Assembly (NCBI RefSeq): GCF_902362185.1
Contig: NC_044498.1
Coordinates: 2,828,000 to 2,891,999 of the forward strand
Direction: 5' to 3'
DNA: 64,000 bases
DNA from: Chanos chanos
Taxonomy: Eukaryota > Chordata > Actinopteri > Gonorynchiformes > Chanidae
In this document: in pieces, positions 23,945 through 39,262 of the stretch
Numbering within the stretch: position 1 is the stretch's first letter
Layout: every line of letters begins with the position of its first letter
Notes under the pieces: model-generated
What the model saw: the letters and a program-made list of their open reading frames with translations, nothing else
Databases searched by the model: none
What the model was told of the DNA's origin: nothing
Program-made: the position numbers and the translations under genes

Positions 23945-25300
23945 TTGACCATGTAGGCAGCAGCCGTGTGTGGCAACGCTACTACTGTCTCTTTAATCAG
24001 CCTGTGGTCTCTCAGTCACAGATCGTCTACTTTCAGAGGCAAAAGAGAAATTCCACAGGTTTCTGTTAAGTTCCCTCGTCCCCTCACTCTGTTCACAGAT
24101 CTAATCTCACTCTGGGCAACCATCCATAGTAGCCAGAGGTCTATGAGGAGCTGAACATATAGACTTAGTTTATAGATTTAGTTTCGATCACATAACCAAA
24201 TAAACAAACAAAAAAAAAAGGCCCGGAGGTCGAGTAACATTAAATTTTGTTCCAGTTCTTGAGGAGCGAGTTAAATCTGATCTTGGAAAAATTAAGATAA
24301 AAACAACAACAACAACAACAAAAAAAACCTCAAACAACAAAAAAAAAACTACTTGGTGAACTACTTTGCTTCTTATGATTCAGTCAAGAATACAGGGATG
24401 CACCGAGAGACACAGAAGCAGTGAGTAATCGACTGTTTGGAATGACACTCACTCAGGATATGACTGTGGCTGAGAAATAGGAGCCCAAGAACACCGGAGA
24501 AGGATTAAGCATTTTCCGTGTCACACATGGTGAACATGACAGCCAGAGTTCAGGAGGGGACCCTTGGAAACTCATTGAGACTAAAAGGCAAGTTAATGAA
24601 TAAACACCACTGCACACTGGATGAGTATTTACAAAACATGAGGAGGTTTCTCAATACAGCTCCTGTTTTGTCTCGTGGAAAAAACACAACAAAATAATAC
24701 CAACATAATAACAGTAATAACTAACACTAATGTCATTAGAATATGTTAATGCAACCGTGGTAACCTACAAAGCAAATACAGGAAAAACATAAGATAACAC
24801 CATAACTGAAGTGTTTTGGACATCCCTAACTTAACATCCAGACACGGGCCAGACTCTGTCTTGGTTTTTTGTTTTGTTTTGTTTTTTTTTTACTTTGATT
24901 TTGAGGTAGATTGTTCAAGCGCACACTGAGAAGGACATATCAGATGGTTAGTTTTATGTGGCAACTGCTCAACGTCCGTTAATTTCAGCAATTGTTTGTT
25001 ATGACTAAAGATGTACAGGGAACAGGGAAGTTAGAGGTAAGTTGCAACACACAACAGGATACATATTCAGATGTTCAGATGGAGGAAAAAAAACACACAT
25101 CCTGGTCTATATTTCCACTGTCCTTACAACTCCCGCTTCTCTGTTCTTGTTTTCATTGTTTTTTTTTTTGTTTGTTTCTTTGTTTTTTTTGTCTTTTGAG
25201 GACCTGACCATCACAGTTGTTCATTTAGCCCTGTATAGCTGTGTGTGTGTGTGTGTGTGTGTATGTGTGTGTGTATGTATGTGTGTATGTGTATGTGTGT

Positions 25301-25350
<50 letters not shown>

Positions 25351-26020
25351 GTATGTTTGAGGTAATTCTCACATACCTGTGATTTGAAATACCGGCTGCT
25401 GCTGCTGACATTGTCATGGTGGCGGGGCGCCGCTGCTGACGTTGTCATGGTGACGGGGTCCACTGGGCCTTCGGCTCCCTCTTGGTTGGGTGCAGAGGGG
25501 GCCGTCTGAAGGCTTGCTCTCTCATGAGCTGACAGTCTGATCAGGAGATCCACATTCTCTCTGGTCAGGGCATCGATCTGAGTCTGTAGCAGTCGCTGAA
25601 CCCCAAACCAGTGATGCTCTCGCTCCTCAAACTGCTCCTGTAGAGCCATGACCTGCTGTCTGAGGCTCTGCACATACGTATGCATGCACACGCGCACGCA
25701 CACACACGCGTGCACACACACACACACACAGACACACACATATACACACACATATACACACACGCGCACACACACACACACACACACACATACACACAGA
25801 CAGACACATATACACACACGAACACAGGCGCACACACACACACACACACACATACACACAGACAGACACATATACACACACACACACACACAGAGACACA
25901 CACACAGACAGACACATATACACACACGCACACACGCGCACACACACACACACACACACAGACAGACACATATACACACACACACACACACAGACACACA
26001 CATATACACACACGCACACA

Positions 26021-26058
<38 letters not shown>

Positions 26059-29000
26059 GACACATATACACACACACACACAGACACACACACAGACAGA
26101 CACATATACACACACACACACATACACACACGTACATGCATGAATATTAGTGTAGTGATAGTTATGTTTTATGAGGGCGTAAATCATTATAAAGACTGTG
26201 AAAATGACAGTGATTTGAAAGGTTTATGTGCAGGTACAGAACAGGCTGCTGAAAGCTTCTGAGCCTGGCCTTGGTCGGAATATAAACAGTACATTAAAAA
26301 AAGGCCCAAAGAAGCAAGACACATGGTAATATTTTAACTTCTTAGACCCATTAGAACCGGTGTTAGGACATTTTGAAGTCAACATCAATCTCAGCCACGT
26401 AAAAAAAAGGAGGAAAAAAAGAAAAAGAAAAAAGAGACCGAGAAATCTTGATTTCAGTTTTGATTTCTGTCACTCAGTTCTCTCTGAAGCTGTAGTATCA
26501 CATTAACTCTCATCAAGGCCTCTTTTTGAATTGGTGCCAATGACTGAAAAATGATAACAAAGTAGAAAATAATATTAAACTTTCAATAAAATTGAGAGAC
26601 ATCCCTCAGGAACTGAACCACTAAAATGATTGGAAAAACACAAACAAACACAAGCCCCCCCCCCACCCATTTTTAAATTTATTCTGCTTTTTTAAGCAGT
26701 GACATCTGACAAGTGTTTGTGGACCAGCGGCGCACAAACAGGTAGCACCATTTTTACCTGTGCTTCAGAAAAGTTCTTTCTGTCGTGTCTCCTTCGAGAT
26801 ACACAACACGTGATGTCGTCTCTGACATTCAGGCTGAACCGGTCCAGTTCCTGTCTGATAAAAACCAGTTAGGCATGACAGCTGATGTATTTTCAATATA
26901 CCCAGCTTGCACATAATACCCCATAACATGATACATGATACTCTTAATGTTTGAAATGCATGTATGTTCTATGAGTTACAAGGACCAGGGTTACTTATCT
27001 TATGTTAGTAAAATGATGAATTCCAAGAAAACCCACAGGGAGATAAGAGAAAAAAAGATGTGTGTCCAGCCTGATATACCTATAGACTCATGCCCATTAA
27101 CCTGTAGCAATTTAACAGGATGTTTACAAGGATCTGATATAGAAATAAATGGCAGATGGTGCAGACAGGAAATACTGTTAAGATCACACATATTCAAGTT
27201 TTCCACCATTACTGAAAACCCCCCTGTAGGTGCTTTTGCATGTTAAGACTTGCAAAACTGCAACTTCCACAACAAGAACTTCATACAAAATGTATCGTAA
27301 AAACGAAACAAGCAATGAGCGCACACACACAAGGAGGAGTGGGCAGCCGCAGCACCTGGGGAGCAGTTGTGGGTTAGGTGCCTCAAGGGCACTTCAGCTG
27401 TGGAGGGAGGGGGGGGGTACCATTCATTCACTCCCTCCCCACCAGTCCTGGGGACTGAACCAGCGACCCTTCAGTCCCAAGCTTGCATCTCTAACCTTTA
27501 GGCCACAACTACCTCTTTTTGGTCTAGTTAAAGTAAAGTAAGAAAAAAAAAAAACCTGAGGAACTCCAGTGCCTTGCCCTGTTCTGTTTTCATCTTCTCC
27601 ATCATGAACTGATGACTCTCTCTCTCTCGCTTCATCTCTCTGGTGTCATCTCTCTGGTCTTTCTTCAGTTCCTTGAAACCTACAAACATCATAACCACCT
27701 TGATCTCTCCAGGAAATGGAATTCAGGTTAATAAAACACCCATGTTTTGACCAGATTCACGTAATCAAAACTGTGCAACCTACTAATTAGGTCATTTTCA
27801 AGATTACATTATTTCCACAGCAAGCGTGACTCACCCAGTGAGCTATCCTCAGGCAGGAATTCTTTTGTCAAATGCTTGTTATTACTTTCTTCTCCCACGG
27901 CACAAACTGCCTCGGGGAAAATGTTGCTTAGAAGTTCCGAAGTGCTGGGATTTTTTAAATGGCTCTTTGATTGAGCTGTCTCTGTGTTTCCAGGCTGAAC
28001 TTCCCTCTTCGCTAGTGTTTTGACTGAGTCCCTCGTCAAAAAGCGCATGCTGCTCAGTTCTGAGTCGCTATCCTCACTGGAGCTCGTCGAGGAGGAGAGA
28101 CGACCGCGGAGCTTAAGGGAGGCTCTGGTTCCAGAATGGAAGTCTTCCTTGGTCTCGCTCGGACCGTCGCTGGCATAGTCGTCGTCGGACAGATCCAGTC
28201 TGTGATCTTTGTGGCCCAATCTTGAGGGACTGGGAGGCATGGGCCGCTCATAACAGTGAAACCTGGGGTTGTCCGGAATGCCGGCGCTGTTACTGGAGAT
28301 ACTACGGGGTGGACATTGCACTCGCTCGGCCGTCAGGTTTCCCTCGTTTGGACATCCAGGTCCAATCTGACTTTGACGACAGATTTTGTCAGAAGGGGGT
28401 CTTTTCCTCTCACAAGCTCTAACGATGTGATCATTCACTTTTCTAAAACGTGCTCTCTCTTCCTGAGGAGTAACAGTAAAGCCGTCTTTTCTCCCTGTTA
28501 CAACAATGGCACCTCCGTCACTGTGATGCGCTAGGTCATCATTTTGTGCCGCGGTGACGGTCGAAGATGCTGATCTTCTTTGACTTCCTGAGGCACAACA
28601 TGCCTGCATGCTGTTTTCGGTGATTTCGATTTGAATTTCCTCTTTCGGCGTCAGGGTACCGTGCCCTGTGGAGCTCTGGTCAATTTTCGTTCCTTCTGCT
28701 GTTTTCTCTCCCGTAGAATCAGATGGGGCAGGACAGCCCCCCTGTTTGCTCGAGGAGGCCGTTCTCAGTTCACCCGTAGGGTCTCCAAGCTGCAGTCTGA
28801 GGGGTGAGGGGCATTTCGGGTGGGGGGTAAAGTTAATCCTCTTGGCCTGCTCACTGGGAGAAGCTCTGATCGCCAGAGCACCGTTCTTCGCCCTTTTTAT
28901 TCGTGACGTCCCTTCTCCTTTACGCAGGAAGCTCCTTCTCTCAGCACTTTGGACCACATCTCCCCTGACCTACGAGAACAAGGGGTTCAGTTTGAGAAGG

Positions 29001-32000
29001 ACAGAAAAGAACATTTTGGTGACGGTTTATGAGCTACCTGAGTCTCCTTCTGGAGAACATCTCGATGTATTTTTAGCTGCTCCTCAATGAAATCCTCAAA
29101 CGTCTTCTGTTTCCCCTGGACTGCTGGTCTAATTGGCCTGAAACGTAACCACACATCAAAAATGCTCATTTCTGGACCAAAAAAAACTGAGCCTGTTTTT
29201 GACCCAGAGCTTGTGTTTTTAAACGTCAGATTTAGTTCAAATATGTTCGATACCTGTCCTCTGGATTAATGGCAAGTTTTCCTCTCATTCCAAAAGGGCT
29301 TTCTGGACAATGTTCAGAATCCACAGACTCTGAGCTTTCCTCTGTTACTGGTGGGAGATTTCTCTGCACCGTGCAATCTCTTGCAGGAAATGTGTAATCT
29401 GAAACACAACAAATTAAGGAATTATACAGGCTCTGTTTTTTAAATTTCATTAAAAAAAAAAAAAAATTATTGGGACTATAAATTGTGCAAACTCTCTTAA
29501 TTTACATATTCTGTCAATTCTCCAATGTATAGAATGTGCTTAGGAACTATGCTATACACTCAGTTCCTGATTTTGACATATTGCAAACTACGACAGAAGA
29601 ATGTTTTTCCCATACGGTCCCATAAGCTGGCATGTTCTCAATTATTCAGTCACTCAGAAAAAAAAAAAGTTTTATTCTTAGCCGTAGCCATCTGGACTTC
29701 TTAAAGGAACTAAAGTGGAATTTGGAATTGTACGTGAAACGCTTGGGAAGCATGGTAATTGGGTAACTGGGTAGTGACCTTTTGCCTTCACTCAAAACAT
29801 TCTCCTAGAAAGCCAAAGTCAGCAAAGCATCCAAACAGTCAGCATGGACATGTCTGAACTAGCTACTGACATCTATTCAGGGATTTAACCTGTGGTTGTC
29901 TCTGACTGAAGAAAAAAAAAAAGAAAAACCTCCCTTTGGGTTCAACTTTTTCCAACTGATGATTTTTCCTTACATGTAGTGTAATAACATAAAAACATCT
30001 CCACCCGTATATGGCTTATAAATCTCATCAATTCCCTGGGATTCGGCACTTCCATAAAGACCATGTGAACTTTCTGTAACATTCTTTCCATTCCTGTCCT
30101 AGAAGACACGATGTGCCTTTCACTTAAAGAAAAAAAAAAAAACATAAGGACAAAAAGAAGCTGATAGGCTCCTCCCTGCCACACAATGCAAAAATGAATT
30201 GCAAACAATCCAGTGAGAGTGCCACTCTTTAATTATTATCGCACTATAATGAAAGTGTTTGTAACACGACTCTTCGAAGGAAGTCTACGAGGAACAAAAA
30301 AGGAACTACCCACTTTTTTTTTTTTTTTTAAAAAAACAGGTTGCGGCTCAGAGATTACAAATATTGACAAACTATGAGGAACTAATTATTATGCTACTTG
30401 CTGGTGGCATTCTCCTGTAATATTATTCGTGCCATTTCTCATGTAGTTTCCAGCTTATCACTAAGACTCGTCGTAACTCGCCTCCCCAGGCATGGGAGGT
30501 GCTCTGCCAGCAAGTCTGAGCAGCTCAAAAGGAGAAAACAGTGAGCAAACACTAAATTACTCCCAGACTGGTTTGGAATCCAGCAGCGTGAAGTCTGTGC
30601 ACAGCTCTGCCTTTCAGCTGGATTCAACCTTTGCTACACACACACACACACACGTCAACCGACTGGTTTCTATTTGAAAAGGACTAATCGCTTGTTTCTG
30701 TTTAAAACTCTTTGAATTTTTTCGATTCAGAAGACAACTGACTCCAGAATGGAACCGAACAAGACAACTGAAGACAACTGTACGACACCGAATCTCCCCC
30801 TGTACAGTTTTTACTCCTCTGTGATGATCGTGGAGTTTATTCTGGCCGTGCCGCTCAATCTCACAGTCCTCTACCTCTTCATCTTCAAACTGAAGTTCTG
30901 GAAATCCAACACCAACAACATTTTCCTCTTCAATCTGGTACTGGCTGATCTTCTCCTGCTGATCTGTCTGCCCGTGAAAGCTTATCATTACCAGACCGGA
31001 GAACGCCGCAGTAAAAACGACGTGGTCTGCAAAGCCATGCTCTTCATGCTCTTCTTGAACCGCGGAGCCAGTATCGCCTTTCTGACTGTGACTTCCATTG
31101 ATCGCTACTTCAATGTGGTCCATCCAGGCAAAAAGAACTTCCTCAAAATTCTAAAGAAATCTCCTCACATTTCCATCCTCATCTGGGTAATGCTCCTGCC
31201 CCTGACCATCCCCACCATGCTCAAGACCTTCGAGTGCTGCAACAGCCTCGGACGTGAAGACGACGGCCTGCTGGACGTCCTGACTGACATTTTTAGAGAG
31301 GTCGTGTTTTTCACACAGATTCTCATCCCGTTCGGCGTTCTCGTGTTTTGCACGGCTCAGATCGTCAACAGGCTGAAAAAGAAAACGGTCGGAGACAAGA
31401 CCAAACTGCGGAGGGCAGTCTTTCTTGTCTCATCCGTCGTGTTTGTGTTTTCCTTCTGTTTTTTACCCTGTACCATATCCAGGATGGTTCTGCTGAGTTT
31501 GAGAGTCAAGCAGCATTCAGACGCTGAGGAAATTGCAGTTCAAGTCTATGACGGTCTGATGTGTCTCTCTTACATTGATTGCTTGCTGGATCCTCTGGTC
31601 TACTGCTTGAGCAGTACAAAATTTAAGAGCTTATATGTTTCAACATTTCTACGTTGTTTCTGGAAGGACGGTCAACACATCGCAGAAAGTTCACATTCAG
31701 GAGGGAATGCTAATACTCCAATGTGTGGTAATCAGCCCAAATACATTTAAAAAAAACAAACAAACAAACAACAAAACGAAAAAAAAAAAAAACTGTTTTA
31801 ACTGGGTGCTTGAAAATGACTGCTTGGAGAACGTACATGTTTAAATGTTGGACTATTTTATTTCATACTTGACTTATTTTTATATACGCAAAAATCTACC
31901 CGGAGTTATGAGATGTAGAACATTTGCAATTAATGGTAATAATGGTGTTAATGTCAAAAGAAAAAGAAACGAGAAGAAAAGAAAAGAAAATTTCTGAATA

Positions 32001-35000
32001 TTTCTGAAGATATTTTGTCTTTTCTGTTTTGGTGTGAAGCAACCGGGCATGTCCGTCTGTTTGGTTTCATCTCAGCGTAATGATGACATGTTTGTTTTTT
32101 CAGTGTCTGGCTAATTATGATTCAGATACACGTTTTCTACTTGTTCTTTTCTGTTTTGTTTTTTTTTAAGTTTCGTGCCATGATGTTTCAGCTACAGCTG
32201 ATATCTGCGGTGTAAACAAAGAACACTGGTCATACATCAGTGAGTCAATGAAGCTATGACTCAAGAGAAAACTTACAGTAAAAACCACAGGGTTGTGAAA
32301 CGCTGCTGAGATGGACAGAAGCCTGACATGAGCTGTAGATTGTTTTAATAAACATTTGATATTATCAGCAGTGATATTAAGCGTACTATCTTTTTTTTTT
32401 TTTTAATATCGTGAACCTCATTGATCATTTTAACGCTGTGGTTCCCATCAGAGCTGAGATTGTTTGGCAAAGGGGTCAAAGGCCAGCGTCTCGGGCTGTA
32501 ATTCGATCCCGACAGGAAGTGGAGCGTTTGAGAAACGCTTGTGAGTTTCCAGTGGAGGCACCGTCCGCATGGTTGCATGCTTCTCGGGGAGCCGTCCTGG
32601 ACACGGTCCCAGCCACTGCGGCATCGGAGCTGGAAACAGTATCAGTCCCGCAAAGCGAGAATCAAAACACACGTTATTTTTAAACTGAATCAAAATCCCT
32701 GGGTGCAATCTTACAGTGCAAACATTTTTAATAATTGTTAGATATTAAATGCGTGTCTGTAACCAAAATGTCACTAAAAGTAGTGCTTGATATCAGTGTA
32801 ACGCATCTCCGGTTACACTGATATCACTGCCGTGCTCTGTGTCTGCCACTCCCAGTGATTCTGTGACAACCCTTTTCTGTGCGTTCAGTCCCGGTCTAAA
32901 ACAGAAATCTTAATATACTGCTACATTAAGCAACGGTGTCAGGATTTTAAATATTCTCGCTGAATAATGTGAGATACAGTGTTGGGGTAATTACTCAAGT
33001 AATGACAGTGTAGCCAGTACTGGTTGGACTAGCGTACACAGTAAAGCACGGCCTCATTCATGAGTTCACATTTTTGACCAATGACAAAAAACAGAAACAC
33101 ACCAGCGTAGCCATCTAAGGATAACTAACTTTGTATAGTGCAGCTAGCGACATTAATTGGGACGTTGTCATTTAGCTTCAATAATTAACTACTGGCAGTT
33201 TTTGAGGTAGTTTGCAATACATTTTTGTATCATCATCAGCTGATAGCTGCGTTATCTGTATTTTGTGATTAAAAGTAACATTAAAGCTCTCAATATTATT
33301 GTCCTGGTTGGCTATAACCGTATTTTTAGGTTTTCTCAAATGTAGCAGACCTTGCTATCTAGCTAACTAACTAGCTAACTTGTCTTGTCCCATTTAACAG
33401 GAACCACTGTCAAGGACTCAATCTCTCCTTAGTGCCAGTGGGTGGTCATATTATAGATACACGCTTAAGGTGAACAGGTGTGTGTCGCGTCATCGCTGTT
33501 TCTATAATCGCGTATTTGTAACATTGCTGGAACACTGTATTCACCAATTAGCACCCAGGACCAGAACTGTCCATTTTATAAGTTAAATCTACATATTCAG
33601 CATGAATAGCAGTCTTTTGAAAATGCGCGTGTGTATTTTAATAATCCAGTAGCTGTATTGTGATTACTGAAATTTGAACTGTAGTGCTTAACTTTAGTTC
33701 GTTATGGAGGAAAGTAATATAATGACAGTAACACGTTACTTTGGAACTCCTTACCCCCAACACTGGAGAGATATTTCAAATGCTGTAGGAAGTATACTGC
33801 ATCTTTACAGTCCATGCTGCTTAATAAAAACAAAAACGACTGAACCTTCAAATGATATTAGCTTATTTTAGCATGTCTGTTCAAAAGAAATACACTGAAA
33901 TGGTTGTGATTAATTCCTGAAAGTGCTCCAAATAGCTGAGTATGTAGACACTCACGCAGTGCATGGAGACAAAGGAAGAGCCCTCTTGGATGGATGAATG
34001 TTACTCAGTTTCTTCTTTTCCGTTTGTTTGTTTGTTTACTTTTACCCCTTTTTTCTTTTCTTTCTTTCTTTCTTTTTTTTTTTTTTGCATTTCCTTGCAA
34101 CATCATTCACAGGATATGTTGTTAGAACTTAAGCTATTTACTTAATGTTCTGGCTGAGCGACACTGTAAACAGCTTAGGTGACTGTGTTGTAACTGTTAC
34201 CTTAGGGCCACAGCAGGGCCTCAGACACTCTGCAATGAAAGAATCATGAACAGAAGACAAAACATTAGCACGTTCTTTTGACATTTTCGCATGGACTGTC
34301 ATTTCTCACTCGTTGTCTTGGGGCTTAATGATGTGACGCCAATACACGTGGCTAGGTGAGAGTGCAGCCTACGTCACACAGACGCTGTTCCTAACCGTTG
34401 GAAAAAATGCTAAACTGATCTTGGATCTGTGCCCTGAGAGCCTCTTCTACTGGGACAGGGTGCAGTTGTGCGGACATGAGGGCCAGTGCATGCGTCTGTT
34501 TATTATTTTTTGAGTTCTTTGAATAGCAAGTCCTTGTGGGATACAGCAAGGCCCGCAATTCACAGCCTCGAAATCTCCGTCTCTGCCACTGTGCTATTTG
34601 ATGTGACCGGAAAACCGCTGACAGTGGATCTCTCATAAACTAACACTTAAAGAGGTGCCGTTTGCTGCTGATTCGATGGACACACTATCTTCCTAAGTAA
34701 ATTCATCAGGCATGGCATGAGCTCAACGCAGACATGTGTGTTGATATTTAACTGTGAGAGAAAATTTGTCTTTTCCTGACACAAGGCATCAGAGCACGTC
34801 CTGATCCACAGACACGCTGACAGCAGCCCTGAAGTCGCGGTGGTGAGTACTGTCTCACATTATGCTTGCGAAAAAAAAAAAATGTTAAGCCACTTTTAGC
34901 AGAAATGGTAATTACAGATAAGTGACTAATGGATGATTAAGATGTAAGAGTTGGAATAATGACTTAAGAGAATAGGAACTGGAACACGATCTTTCAAAAT

Positions 35001-37274
35001 CCAAAACAACAAAAACAAAACAAAACAAAACAAAACAACTGAAACTGTGTCTCATTCGCAAGTCTGTCCTTCAAGAGGGAAAAAATAAATAAATCAGCTT
35101 ATTCTGATTAGCAACCTAGTGTGCTCTAGGCTTGGTGCTGATGCGATTCACCTGCTATGACTGTAAATTAAATCACAATTATTTATAAAGCTACAAGTGG
35201 CAGTTCCCAGGCAACGAAGAATGTTTTGCAACAATGTTACATTTACTGAATGTACTTGATGTTCTAAATGGAAAATTTAAATATGGAAACTTTATTTCCT
35301 TTGTTGTTGATTATTTTGAAACATAATTTTGAAGGTAGATAAAAAAGTTTCCAGTCATTTTGTGAGTGTGTCGCGCTTTTAAACCTGTCTGCCTGAGTCT
35401 CCTTTGGTCCTCTGACTTTTTTTGAACGTGTTTAAACACTGCAAAAAATGTTTTTAAAAAATTCCTGAAATTTTTAAAAGGGCTGTCTCTCAGGATTCAT
35501 TTACTGGGGGGTTGTGTGTCAACTGGTCCAACAACCTGAGACATGTTTGCCTCCGAATGACCAACGAGTAGACAACAGAGGTGGGAGTCGTTGCCAAAAC
35601 AGCACTACAAAGAAAGAAAATAAAAAAAAATTACACAGCAGCCCACTGGAAACACAGATCCAAACCTGCGACACACAAGGTCTTATGGAGATTTTTTTAA
35701 CGAATTGTTTAAAATGCATTGAATTCATCAAAAGTGAGTCTCTACATTAAACCCTTTTGGCCAAACATTTTTTTTTACTCCGTGAGCGGAATGAATATTC
35801 CACTAAAGAAAATTCCAGTATAGCACACGTGAGAAGCCTACAGCTGATGGTAATCTTTTCTCCACCATGCAGCACAGGCATGTTGTGACTCCTACAAATT
35901 CCTCCCACCGTCCTTTTCATAATCCATACATCACTAATCTGTGTTTCCCAACTGATTTTTATCACAACATTGTCTGATTATATCTCGTGACCTTTTTATA
36001 ACTAATCCAATCAGGGGACGAGTGGGACAATGTGGCTTTTCTGAATGCTCTCTCTCTCTGGTCTGTACAGCCCCCCGTAGACTTATTTGTCCACTGCTTT
36101 CTGTCCTCTGGTAAAAGACGCCTTCACTATCATTTCTTCCATTGTCTCATGGAGTGTTCCACTCACTTCCCTTACGCTCCTCTACTCTGTCGTTGGACCC
36201 ATTTAATCCAACTAACCTATCACTGCGCAATACGTTGAACTTCTACCCAATCAGCTTCCTTGACCTTCACCATCTGAGCAATCTGTCTTCTTTTGCTGTA
36301 CAGTCCCCTACTCACTATGAAAATGGAATAGAGTATTGGTCACGACCTGATGTGGGGATCATTCATAACATTCCAGAAACTAATCCCTGCCAGATTATCT
36401 GATGTTATTGTGAGATCCAAAGCGGACTCTTCTCCGCTCTTCACCACATCGAGCTTCTCGAGTGTCTCTGGCGTCGTATAGACGAACTAACCTCCGCTCC
36501 CCCAGCATAGACTCAGTTATTCCACTGTTATGATCTGCGCTTGTGCTCTCCCACACTGTGGCTTGTGCATTAAAAGTCCCCACAATAAACCACTCAGTGA
36601 TTACTCATCACACCCACCACAGTCTCCACTGTCTGTCTGCAAAGTCTCTCACCATGGTTATAAAAATGTGTTATCTCAATGCATCTAGTACCAGACCGGA
36701 TCTCTACTACTACTGATTAAAACTCATCTTAATCTTATGTGAATATGGTGACTGTGTTATGGCTAATTAATCATTTGGATGCCATTAAAATCTGTCAGTT
36801 AGATATTCGTTGTATTTTTTATTTTATTTTTTTTAAACATTTTGTTACATCGAGGAGGCGCTAGAAATCCGCATTGTCTTAATGCATTTGATAACGCACA
36901 TCCTATTCTATTGTATCTCGCGGGTCATATCATATGAGTGTACAACACAGTATCAGATCGGTCAGAAGATAAGCTAATTTACATCATCTGTTTAACACGT
37001 TTACTGTCACTGACGTAACAGGGCAAGTAAAGCACAGTTACTGGTCCCAGCACTACTGACATCACCATCTACAATACGGTGTTGTGGCGATGGCTGAGAC
37101 TTCCAGTTTCCACTGGACAGATGATAGAGGATGTGAGAGAGGTCAGAGGTCAGCCTCCGTATAAAGAGGAAAAATGATCCACTAACCCAGTTTCCTGACC
37201 ATCACACAATGCTCTTTTCTGAAATGAGCCTCTTTTCTGGGGTTTTTTTTTTCCAACATGGTTGAAGAAAAAAT

Positions 37275-37354
<80 letters not shown>

Positions 37355-39162
37355 TAAGGCCTACAATCAGTGTGCTCTGAATGACAGAATAAATCAGATA
37401 AATCTCGTATTTTAACTCTGTTAGCTTTGTTTCCCACTGGTTTTGTTTGTGTGAAGTGTTTGGGAGGGCTTTCCAGTTCTTCTTCAGATGTGAAAGTTCT
37501 GTGTGTGTGATTTACTGAGAAATTCCATGTTTTACTGGACATATATATTACATTGTGTCTGCTTTACTGTGAATATAGTTTACTGTATATCTGTTTTACT
37601 CTATGCCTTGTTTTATTGTGTATATATATATATATATATATATTACATTACATTTGCTCTTCTGTATTCTCTGAGATCAAAAATATTATTTGAGAAATAC
37701 CTATAACATGAACCTTACATGTGCAGATTTACTGCTTTTAAGAATTAGGCACTTATTTAATCAGCTGGTGTTGATGATTGATAACAGAGAGGCTGTAGTA
37801 ACCACAGCTGAGGATGACTACTGAGAAATGAAAATGTGTGCAGGTCAGTTGTTGAGGGAAAAATGGATGCTCTCCAAATCAGTCACAAAACTGATTACTA
37901 AACACTAAATGCTCTTCATTTTGAAAGTAAAGCGAGTATTTAACTCACTAGCTCAGATCAAACCTAAGAGAATTTCAAGCACTTGTCATGAATTCTGATA
38001 GACTGGATGCAAGCGCAGTTACAGTTTAACCCAAATCGTAATCGAAATACAAATTCAGAAACAGGCAGGGTGCCACGCACGAGACTCAGGCGACTATAAG
38101 CTTGGCAGCAAATCGTAAATCGTAATCGAAATACAAATTCAGAAACAGGCAGGGTCTGATGCAAGGGACACAGGCTACTATGAGCTTGGCAGCATATCAG
38201 ATATCAGGAAACAAACTTGGGTCAATACACAGAAACTGAGAAGCTAACTGGGAACAGGGGGGCTAGCAGGGAGCAGGAGAGGCTAACAAAAAACAGATGT
38301 GTTAACTGGGAAGAAAGAGTTAAGAGGAACTAAGGGAGATTAGACAGAAATAGCACAGCTTGATACACTCATGCAAGAGAAAGACCTCACAAGGAACTGA
38401 ATGAAACCAATGTTTATTAACACACACGACTTAATGAGAAAACGAACGGTGAACAGGTGAATTATGCTGATTATACAACAGGCTGGTTGAGCGGTGATTA
38501 ATGAGCAGAACGCTGATGGTGTCAGAGACAGGGAGGTGAAGTTGGAGGTGTGGCAGTACTTGAATGCTTGACTGCCACCTACGAGTCTTGGCATGCATAT
38601 AAATGACCTGTAAACAGGATGCGATATTGTATTTGAATTGAGTTACTTATTTATAGGTTTTCAACGATAAGAATGTGGAGACTAATAATGGCACCACTGA
38701 AACCGACACTAAACACTCTATTGTTTGGCTTTTGAATTCACTACAACTTAACAAAGACTTTTTTTTCTTTCTTTTGTTTTCTTGCATTTGCTAAGATCAT
38801 GGCTGAAATTGCATGCCTAATCTCTGCTAACCACAAGAAGCCAGTTCTAAGGTCAAAGTAGGCAGTGTTTGCCAGGCCTGGCCCAGAGAGGCCTGTGCAG
38901 CGTCTGGGAAACTCTGAGATCTCTTGCTGAGTCCCTAGACATTTTATGAGGTATTCTTGGGTTCTGGATTCTTAGATCCTTCATTCTTATGCATTTTTGT
39001 TACTTACACATTTCTGGTTTGTCTGTAGATTTTCTTGATTGTAAAATGACCTCTGGTCTTTTTAATATGTGAATGATGTGACTTTTGCTTTGTTTTTGTT
39101 GAACTTTTTAAAGCATACTCATAATAATCTAGATTCTTATATATATATACACACATATTAAT

Positions 39163-39224
<62 letters not shown>

Positions 39225-39225
39225 G

Positions 39226-39262
<37 letters not shown>

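Noticed and set aside
23542-24069. 175-codon and 123-codon frames rich in SLSLSL
   Set aside because: They are translations of the CT microsatellite with no unique sequence or splice context.
25221-26262. Long frames of CVCVCV and THTHTH on both strands
   Set aside because: They come from CA/GT repeats. Only the part at 25377-25667 on the minus strand is real coding sequence of tcp10.
36020-36600. Possible coding exon with spliced signals
   Set aside because: The frames are short, have no homology I recognise, and splice phases do not connect to any neighbour.
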